Shown here: piece by piece, positions 58,813 to 64,000 of the stretch
Layout: each line of letters opens with the position of its first letter
How positions within the stretch are numbered: the first letter of the stretch is position 1
Assembly (NCBI RefSeq): GCF_030815485.1
Contig: NZ_JAUSWV010000002.1
Coordinates: forward strand, 7,998,001 to 8,062,000
DNA: 64,000 bases
Reading direction: 5' to 3'
Origin: Streptomyces rishiriensis
GTDB lineage: Bacteria > Actinomycetota > Actinomycetes > Streptomycetales > Streptomycetaceae
The notes under the pieces: generated by a model
Told to the model about the DNA's origin: nothing
The model's database searches: none
The model's input: the letters and a program-made list of their open reading frames with translations, nothing else
Translations under genes and position numbers: made by a program

Positions 58813-59964
58813 TCAGGCGGGCCTGAAGTCGATGGCGGCCTTGCGGATCGCGTCCCGGTCGAGCAGCGGACGGCCCTGACGCTCCTGCTGTCGGCCGAGC
58901 CAGGCCGTGAAGGCGTCGATGTCGACCGAGACGCCCGAGTCGGCGAGGGCCCACTTGACGAGGGCGGGGGTGAGTCGCGTTCGCACCAGCAACTCACGGC
59001 TGTTCCCGACCAGTTCGGCGGGCAGTGTCTCGTACGCCTCCGGATGGCTGAGCTGGCCGGGCAGCTCGTAGGCGAAGGCGTGCGGTGTGGTCGGCCCCGA
59101 CTGGAAGGCGTCGCCGAGTCCGGCCCCTTCGAGCGCGACGCGCGACAGCTCGGTGAGGTGGGTCAGATCGAAGCGGGTGTCCCCATGGATGACGCGCAGC
59201 GAGGTCAGCAGCTCGGCCAGTGGGGCGTTGCCACCGCGTTCGCCGATACCCCCGACGGTCGCGGAGACCCACCGCGCGCCCGCGCGGACGGCGGCGAGGG
59301 AGTTGGCGACGGCCATGCCCAGCATGTTGTGCGAGTGGATCTCGATCTCGGAGCCGTCGATCGCGGTGAGGTCCGCGATCACCTTCTCCATCTGCCACGG
59401 CGAAAGATAGGCGACGGTCTCCGCGAGCCGGAACCGGTCCGCTCCCGCCTCGAAGCCCGCGGCGACGTAGGGCACGAGCCGCTCGCGAGGGGTGCGGGCG
59501 CCGTCCTCGCCGCTGAAGGTGACGTGGAAGCCGCGCTCCTTGGCCTGCGTGATGGCCGAACGGGCCAGTGTCTGGAGGAACTTGGCACTGGGCGAGCCGA
59601 GTTTCAGCCGGGCGTGCTGCTCGGAGGTGGGGATGGAGTACATGACGTGTCGCACCCCCAGGCGTTCCGCCTCGTCCAGGGCCTGCGCGACCTGCCGGCG
59701 GTCCCGGACGACGACGAGCGTCATGCTGCGCTCGGGACCGACCGCCTCGTGGGTGGCGAGGACGAGGTCCGCGTCCTTGGCGTCCGGTCCGGACACCATG
59801 CCCACCTCGACCAACTCGACGCCGGTGCGCACCAGGAGGTCCGCGATGACCGCCGCGTCCTCGGGACCGAACTCGACGCCCGCCATGTGGGCCGAGTCCC
59901 GCAGGGTCGCGTCGGATATGTGGGGCAGCTCCGGCGATATCTCGGGATTTCCTGCTGCTGCCAT
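58813..59964 (-). CDS. DRE-TIM metallolyase (homocitrate/isopropylmalate synthase-like)
   Basis: 383 residues of the HMGL-like family. The opening motif 'ISDATLRDSAHMAGVEF' has the metal-binding Asp and the catalytic Arg, but SAH replaces the usual GEQ/GNQ. 'DRFRLAETVAYLSPWQ' has Glu where Asp is usual. 'EIEIHSHNMLGMAVANSLAAVRAGARWVSATVGGIGERGGNAPL' supplies the HxH metal ligands. It probably joins a 2-oxo acid with an acyl-CoA, or runs the reverse lyase reaction, to make the carbon skeleton loaded on the carrier. It is the first gene of the minus-strand operon, with AAGGAGCGAAGGAA before the ATG. Confidence 0.85.
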   Translation of the reverse strand: MAAAGNPEISPELPHISDATLRDSAHMAGVEFGPEDAAVIADLLVRTGVELVEVGMVSGPDAKDADLVLATHEAVGPERSMTLVVVRDRRQVAQALDEAERLGVRHVMYSIPTSEQHARLKLGSPSAKFLQTLARSAITQAKERGFHVTFSGEDGARTPRERLVPYVAAGFEAGADRFRLAETVAYLSPWQMEKVIADLTAIDGSEIEIHSHNMLGMAVANSLAAVRAGARWVSATVGGIGERGGNAPLAELLTSLRVIHGDTRFDLTHLTELSRVALEGAGLGDAFQSGPTTPHAFAYELPGQLSHPEAYETLPAELVGNSRELLVRTRLTPALVKWALADSGVSVDIDAFTAWLGRQQERQGRPLLDRDAIRKAAIDFRPA

Positions 59965-60048
59965 TTCCTTCGCTCCTTATTTCGGAATGGCCGGTCTGGT
60001 GCTGCTGCCAAGCCTCCGCCGCACGGCAGGGAAGGGCAAGATCTTTTG

Positions 60049-60086
60049 TGTCAGGTCTCTGTGGGGGAATGTCAGGGACTGTCAGG
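60049..60086. promoter_or_regulatory. three phased TGTCAGG direct repeats
   Basis: TGTCAGG occurs at 60049-60055, 60070-60076 and 60080-60086, with start-to-start distances of 21 and 10 bases, so all lie on one face of the helix. Direct heptamers at 10-11 base phasing are typical sites for OmpR/SARP winged-helix proteins. The site is central in the divergent promoter, and an OmpR-type regulator is encoded 1 kb away. Confidence 0.6.
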
Positions 60087-60165
60087 AGGGAAAGCAAGTG
60101 CAAATGCCGCGTGCGGTGTACGACAATTCGGCGGGCCCGAACCGCCATTGCCCCGACCGGCGTTC

Positions 60166-60171
60166 TACTGT
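60166..60171 (+). promoter_or_regulatory. -10 element, leaderless start of isomerase-like gene
   Basis: TACTGT matches TANNNT and ends 6 bases before the ATG at 60178, which lacks a ribosome site. Confidence 0.5.
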
Positions 60172-60177
60172 GCGGCC

Positions 60178-60930
60178 ATGGATCTCTTCTCGCTGCCCCG
60201 GCTGGGGGTCGTCGTCCCGCCGGAGAACCCGACTGCCGAACCGGAGTTCAACAGCCTTGTCGGCTCCGGCATGAATGTGTACACGTCCCGTTTCCCGGTG
60301 ACTCCCGGAATCGGGCTCCGGGAGATGCTGGACCTGTACAACGAGGTGCTTCCCGAGACCCTCGGCAACTTCGGCGGCATGCGCCTGGACGCCGCCGTGG
60401 TGGCGTGCAGCGCGTCGCACTATCTGCTCGACCCCGAGGGCGATCGCGCCTACTGCGCCGAGCTGTCCGCGCGCGCGGGCTTTCCCGTGCAGTCGTCGAC
60501 GCAGGCCATCCTGGCCGTGTGCGAGGCACTCGGGGTGACCCGTCTGACGCTCGTCTCCCCGTACCAGCCATGGCTCAGTGACACGTCCCTGGCCTTCTGG
60601 GAGCGGGCCGGCCTCACGGTCGACGGCCTGCTGCTGGTACCGGCGGCCACCGATCCCGCCGGGGGCGAGCACTACGACCCCTACGAGGTCAGCACCGGGG
60701 CGATCCTGCGGCGTATACGCGAGCACGGGCTCCCCGACGACACCGCCGTGCTGTTCACCGGTACCGGCATGGGTACCCTCGCCGCCCTCACCGAGCTCGC
60801 CCGGGAGCAACCGCACCGCACGCTGCTGACCTCGAATCTCGCTTCGGCCTGGTGGGCGCGGCGTGCGGTGGGCGGCGGCGCCGAGGAGACGCATCCGCTG
60901 CTACGGCGCCTGGAGCGCGGGGCCGCGTGA
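60178..60930 (+). CDS. maleate isomerase / Asp-Glu racemase-superfamily protein
   Basis: 250 residues. The N-terminus 'RLGVVVPPENPTAEPEFNSLVGSGMNVYTSRFPV' resembles maleate isomerase and arylmalonate decarboxylase. The first catalytic position is Cys77 in 'AAVVACSASHYLL'. The second position, usually Cys, falls in 'AVLFTGTGMGTLAAL' and has no Cys. A one-cysteine member suggests chemistry other than two-base racemisation. It could isomerise or decarboxylate a dicarboxylic intermediate. It is the only plus-strand cluster gene before the regulator and shares the divergent promoter. Confidence 0.83.
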   Translation: MDLFSLPRLGVVVPPENPTAEPEFNSLVGSGMNVYTSRFPVTPGIGLREMLDLYNEVLPETLGNFGGMRLDAAVVACSASHYLLDPEGDRAYCAELSARAGFPVQSSTQAILAVCEALGVTRLTLVSPYQPWLSDTSLAFWERAGLTVDGLLLVPAATDPAGGEHYDPYEVSTGAILRRIREHGLPDDTAVLFTGTGMGTLAALTELAREQPHRTLLTSNLASAWWARRAVGGGAEETHPLLRRLERGAA

Positions 60931-60949
60931 GGTCCCGGCCGTCCGTGCG

Positions 60950-61019
60950 GTCCGCCGGGCGGGCCCCGGGGCGCGGTGAGCGCCTCGGTGGCGCTCCCCG
61001 GGGCCTGCCGTCGGCGGAC
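60950..61019. terminator. compound hairpin between convergent genes
   Basis: GTCCGCC (60950-60956) pairs with GGCGGAC (61013-61019). Within it, GGCCCCGGGG (60962-60971) pairs with CCCCGGGGCC (60996-61005). It separates the isomerase-like gene from the regulator. Confidence 0.7.
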
Positions 61020-61022
61020 GTG

Positions 61023-61721
61023 TCAGCCGGCGGACGGCTCGGGCACGGACCAGGCGTAGCCCAGCCGATAGCCGACCCCTCGCACGGTGATGATCCAACC
61101 GCTGGAGCCGAGTTTCGCCCGCAGGCTGCTCACATGCGTGTCGATGGTGCGACTCGTGTGCACCCAAGTGTTTCCCCAGACCCTCGCCATCAGCTCCTTG
61201 CGGGTCACGACGGTCTCCGGATCGGCCGCCAGGGCGTACAGCAGCTCGAATTCCTTCGAGGTGACATCGACGAGCCTGTCGTGCAGGCGCACTTCCCGGG
61301 TCCGCGGATCGATGTGCAGCGGGCGCAGTGTGATGCTGTCCGGGAGGCCGGATCTCGGGCGGGAGCGCCGCAGCACCGCCTCGATACGGGCCCCGATCTC
61401 CCGGAATCCCCAGGTCTTGACCACGCAGTCGTCCGCTCCCGCTCGCAGGGCGAGGACGCGTTCCAGTTCGTCGTCGAGATCGGTGACGGCGATCACGGGG
61501 GTGTCGCTGCCGGCCCGCAGGGACCGGCACAGCTCCACTCCGTCGATGTCGGGCAGCTCCAGCGAGAGCAGCACCAGGTCGGTGTCGCGGCACGCCGACA
61601 GCGCGCGCGCCCCCGTGTCGACGCTGCGGGCGGTGTATCCCTGCCGGCGCAGAGCACCCACCATGGTCGCGGCGGTGGAGGCGTTCCGCTCCACCACGAG
61701 CACGTCGGTCATCTGTTCCAC
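61023..61721 (-). CDS. atypical OmpR-family response regulator (no phospho-Asp)
   Basis: 232 residues: a receiver domain (1-115) and a complete winged-helix DNA-binding domain (about 130-225) with 'DVTSKEFELLYALAADPETVVTRKELMARVWG' and 'TRTIDTHVSSLRAKLG' in close form. In the receiver, the phospho-acceptor position in 'DLVLLSLELPDIDG' is Ser53 instead of Asp. The acidic pair near the N-terminus is reduced ('VLVVERNAS'). The Thr and Lys switch residues remain. No histidine kinase is nearby. This resembles JadR1-type regulators, which sense a pathway metabolite instead of phosphate. It probably controls the cluster. Confidence 0.88.
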   Translation of the reverse strand: MEQMTDVLVVERNASTAATMVGALRRQGYTARSVDTGARALSACRDTDLVLLSLELPDIDGVELCRSLRAGSDTPVIAVTDLDDELERVLALRAGADDCVVKTWGFREIGARIEAVLRRSRPRSGLPDSITLRPLHIDPRTREVRLHDRLVDVTSKEFELLYALAADPETVVTRKELMARVWGNTWVHTSRTIDTHVSSLRAKLGSSGWIITVRGVGYRLGYAWSVPEPSAG

Positions 61722-61743
61722 CCCTCTCCTCTTCGGCTTCCCG

Positions 61744-62940
61744 TCAGCTCGCGGCCTCGGTGAGTTCGGCCGGTGCCGCGGAGGCGGTGCCGGGGGCGCC
61801 GGGGAGGTGCTGGTAGACGTACGCGGCCGACGCCATGGTCATGTGGCGGTGCCAGCCGGGGAAGGAACGGCCCTCGAAGTCGAGGACGCCGTAGCGTTTC
61901 TGCAGGGCGTCGACGGTCGCCCGGGCGGCGATGTGGCCACGTACGAGCCGCAGCACCTCGTCCACCCTCGTCGAGGTGAGCGTGGTGATCCAGTACCGGG
62001 TGCGCTGCCGGCCGTCCGGGGCGGGCCGCTCCAGGATGCGGTACCTGGGGGAGTCGAGCTCGTCGCGCGCGCCGAGCATCGGCAGCCGTACGGTGGTGGC
62101 GTAGGTGTGGACCGGCGCCGCCTTCGCGCCGCCGTCCGCGGTCTGCCGGATCATCACGTGCGTCTGCCGGGCGTGCCGCACGTTCATCAACTCGCCGACG
62201 GTGCTCACGAGGGGCGCGCGCCGGCCGGCGAGGACGAGCTGGTCCGCGTCGACCTCGCACACCACGTCGAGACGTTGCCGGGCGAGCCCGGCGAGTAATC
62301 CGCCCGCTTCGTCGGATCGCGTCAGGTCGAGGACCCAGGGGGCGCGGGGCAGCCGGGGCCGCGCCGCCACGTCCGCGGCGAAGTCGAGGACGTGGGCGCC
62401 CGCGGGTTGTCCGGTCTCCGTCTCCGGTATGCGCGCACGGCGTCTGCGCTCCGGGTCCGAGCCCCAGGGTCCGCCGAGCACGAGGCTCCAGTCGACGGGG
62501 AACGCGTGGGTGTCCGTGGAGAGGAACAGGCCCATCGCCCGCTGGCAGTTGAGGGTGCGCCCGGTGGTCGCGTCCCGGCGGCGGTGCACGCCCACCGAGT
62601 GCTCGCCGCGCTTGGGGATGACGAGTTCGGCTACGGTCCAGGCGTACGGCGCCGCGTTCGCGGTGACCCGCAGGGCGAGTCTGTGGCGTACCGGCTCCCA
62701 GTCCCACGGGCTGGCGGTGACGAACTGGCGCAGTCCGTGCGCCGCGGCCGTGGGTAACGCCGCCGCCCGCGCCATGTTCTGCGGGGTCTTCCTGCCGGAG
62801 AGATGGGCGAGGGCCCAGAGATATGCCTGGGCCCAACGGCGTTGCTCGGCCCGGTGAAACGGGCTGAAAATCTCATCCACGAATGTCTGGATGTCAGTTC
62901 CATTGACCGGCGCGGCCGTGTATGCCTCGCTCGACGACAT
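61744..62940 (-). CDS. IS701-family transposase homologue
   Basis: 398 residues closely resembling IS701-type DDE transposases. The N-terminal block is 'IFSPFHRAEQRRWAQAYLWALAHLSGRKTPQNMARAA', followed by 'ASPWDWEPVRHRLALRV' and 'PKRGEHSVGVHRRRDATTGRTLNCQRAMGLFLSTDTHAFPVDWSLVLGGPWG'. The reading frame is intact. I could not find terminal inverted repeats or target duplications around it, and such genes are frequent passengers or possibly domesticated members in Streptomyces biosynthetic clusters. It lies 22 bases upstream of the regulator on the same strand, so the two could be cotranscribed. Confidence 0.82.
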   Translation of the reverse strand: MSSSEAYTAAPVNGTDIQTFVDEIFSPFHRAEQRRWAQAYLWALAHLSGRKTPQNMARAAALPTAAAHGLRQFVTASPWDWEPVRHRLALRVTANAAPYAWTVAELVIPKRGEHSVGVHRRRDATTGRTLNCQRAMGLFLSTDTHAFPVDWSLVLGGPWGSDPERRRRARIPETETGQPAGAHVLDFAADVAARPRLPRAPWVLDLTRSDEAGGLLAGLARQRLDVVCEVDADQLVLAGRRAPLVSTVGELMNVRHARQTHVMIRQTADGGAKAAPVHTYATTVRLPMLGARDELDSPRYRILERPAPDGRQRTRYWITTLTSTRVDEVLRLVRGHIAARATVDALQKRYGVLDFEGRSFPGWHRHMTMASAAYVYQHLPGAPGTASAAPAELTEAAS

Positions 62941-63431
62941 CTGGTGCTGTCCCCCTCGTAATCGAATCGCTTACACCCAGTGGGTGCATGGCACATCCGT
63001 ACGAGGCACAAAAATACCGTCCAGGTCGGCAAATGTGTGGAGCGGTCGTTTACTTTGTAACTTCGCGGCCTGAACAGTGGAAACGCGGACCGGGCGAATG
63101 GTGCGTGATGCGACGGGGACGAGTGCGGGCACTCTGACCCTACGGGACGAGCGTCCTGCCCTTGCCCGGTAATTGTCAAAAGTTTATGAACGCTTCCCGA
63201 TCGAATGCGGAGACGACTTCGCGACCCCTGATGCGCAAAGGCGCGAGGCGGCGCGCGAGTGGCCGCCGAAGGCCGGGGGACGTACCTTCGGCGGCCGTCA
63301 CGGGAATCCGGGCGGAAGGCCGGATCAGGAGGGGACAGGCCGGGCCGAGCGCGTGCAACGGGCCGGCCGGGCGAGTGGACGGACCGGAGGGGTCGGGCCG
63401 GACCGGAGCCGGCTCGCCCTCCCGCGGCGGC
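62941..63431. other. cluster right-edge intergenic region
   Basis: About 490 bases with no supported gene. The first about 230 are notably AT-richer than the surroundings and include the palindrome CACCCAGTGGGTG (near 62974). The second half contains the strong hairpin at 63261-63296. Confidence 0.5.
63261..63296. terminator. strong hairpin terminator
   Basis: GGCCGCCGAAGG (63261-63272) pairs perfectly with CCTTCGGCGGCC (63285-63296) around a 12-base loop. It lies downstream of the MFS gene, on its strand. Confidence 0.75.
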
Positions 63432-64000
63432 CTAAGGTGCCGGCTGCTTCGCGGGGAAACCGTGACTGCGGGCGAACAGGACGACTCCGAGTACGGGCAG
63501 CAGGAGCAGCAGCACGGTCCAGGGGAAGGAGTCGCTGCCGCTCAGGTCGAGCAAGACGCCGCCGATGACACCGCCGGCCGCCATGGCGACGTTCCAGAGC
63601 GTGACGAGCATCGCCTGGGCCGCGTCCGCCGACTCACCGCCCGCCTCGCCGACCGCGGTCTGCAAGAGGGTGGGCACGCCGCCCCAGCCCAGGCCCCACA
63701 GGACGCACGCGAAGTACACGAGGCCGGTGTTGTCGGCGAGGACGGCCAGTAGCGCGGCGGCCACCGCGACCGACAGCGCGCTGGCGACGGTGAGCTGTCG
63801 CAGCCGGTGGTGGATCTGGGCGCCGACGATCCAGATGCTCGCCAGCGACGCGGCGCCGAAGGCGAGGAGCACCAGGTCCGTGTCGTCGCCCATGCCCAGG
63901 TCGTCGAGGAACGTGGCGATGTAGGCGTACAGGATGGTGTGGGCCAGGACGAACACGAGGGTGACGAACAGGACCGGGGTCACGCCTGGGATGCGCAGGG
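63432..64000 (-). CDS. MFS transporter, 3' part (cut by window edge)
   Basis: About 189 codons of a longer gene whose start lies beyond the right edge. The frame stays open to the last base and reads 'LRIPGVTPVLFVTLVFVLAHTILYAYIATFLDDLGMG'. This is the interdomain start of the second half of a DHA1-type exporter, followed by about six helices including 'GLGWGGVPTLLQTAVGEAGGESADAAQAMLVTLWNVAMAAGGVIGGVLLD'. It may export the cluster product, but its membership of the cluster is uncertain because a terminator and a transposase gene intervene. Confidence 0.85.
   Translation of the reverse strand, partial: LRIPGVTPVLFVTLVFVLAHTILYAYIATFLDDLGMGDDTDLVLLAFGAASLASIWIVGAQIHHRLRQLTVASALSVAVAAALLAVLADNTGLVYFACVLWGLGWGGVPTLLQTAVGEAGGESADAAQAMLVTLWNVAMAAGGVIGGVLLDLSGSDSFPWTVLLLLLPVLGVVLFARSHGFPAKQPAP

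Overview
The window is high-GC DNA in which real genes are marked by strong third-position GC, AGGAG-type ribosome sites, frequent GTG starts and ATGA/GTGA stop-start overlaps. Together with an aryl-carotenoid (crt) cluster, secreted polysaccharidases with a CebR-like box, STAS/HATPase sigma regulators and an amino-group-carrier-protein gene cluster, this points to a Streptomyces or very close actinomycete, probably in an accessory or chromosome-arm region. No rRNA, tRNA or CRISPR array was seen.

Layout. 0-10 kb: a patchwork of small regulator/effector units: a SnoaL-like protein, a decayed IS21 helper gene (istB), two TetR regulators (the second shares a palindromic operator with a divergently acting MFS pump), a CGNR zinc-finger protein, MBL-fold and VOC proteins linked by a shared operator-like motif, and a second MFS pump. 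10-19 kb: an FHA protein plus transmembrane Ser/Thr kinase, then secreted cell-wall proteins (two M23-type peptidases, an SH3b protein, a three-repeat lectin). Two of these carry a 260-bp perfectly identical inverted repeat encoding the same SH3b domain. Small membrane proteins follow. 18.2-19.2 kb is a long gene-free leader with repeats and hairpins in front of a MerR-type gene. 19.6-23.7 kb: PAQR/hemolysin III protein, NADP-type glutamate dehydrogenase, an MFS remnant, and a divergent STAS antagonist/HATPase pair.

23.7-32.8 kb is a complete aryl-carotenoid cluster in two divergent operons: crtE-crtI-crtB-Rieske protein (minus strand) and crtY-crtT-crtU (plus strand). It should take farnesyl/geranylgeranyl diphosphate through phytoene, lycopene and beta-carotene to an isorenieratene-type pigment. 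32.8-35.6 kb holds a flavodoxin-like reductase, an alpha/beta hydrolase and a divergent XRE regulator. 35.7-38.7 kb encodes plant-polysaccharide breakdown: a GH6 cellulase behind a CebR-like box, and a GH10-GH62 fusion (xylanase plus arabinofuranosidase). 39.5-43.4 kb is a cytochrome-oxidase accessory locus (frameshifted DUF2243 gene, CtaG-like protein, small proteins, CtaD). 43.9-46.7 kb has a SpoIIE-type phosphatase, a 17-codon leader ORF, an unusual dienelactone-hydrolase-like protein and a monooxygenase-like protein.

46.8-64 kb is the most interesting part: an apparently uncharacterised biosynthetic cluster built round an amino-group carrier protein (LysW-like) with its ligase, kinase and reductase (LysX, LysZ, LysY-like). 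It also has a DRE-TIM metallolyase, a Glu/Leu-type dehydrogenase, an acyl-CoA-ligase-like adenylating enzyme, a class I/II aminotransferase, a FAH/AraD1-like enzyme, two NtaA-type flavin monooxygenases, a glutamine-amidotransferase-like hydrolase and a maleate-isomerase-like protein. An OmpR-type regulator lacking its phospho-acceptor Asp and an IS701-type transposase homologue follow, with an MFS gene cut by the right edge. The carrier ends in Gln instead of the Glu that carries the substrate in known carriers, and no LysK-type release hydrolase or LysJ-type aminotransferase is present, so loading and release may work differently here. A 17-bp-stem terminator at 46.75 kb and a 12-bp-stem terminator at 63.27 kb plausibly mark the cluster edges.
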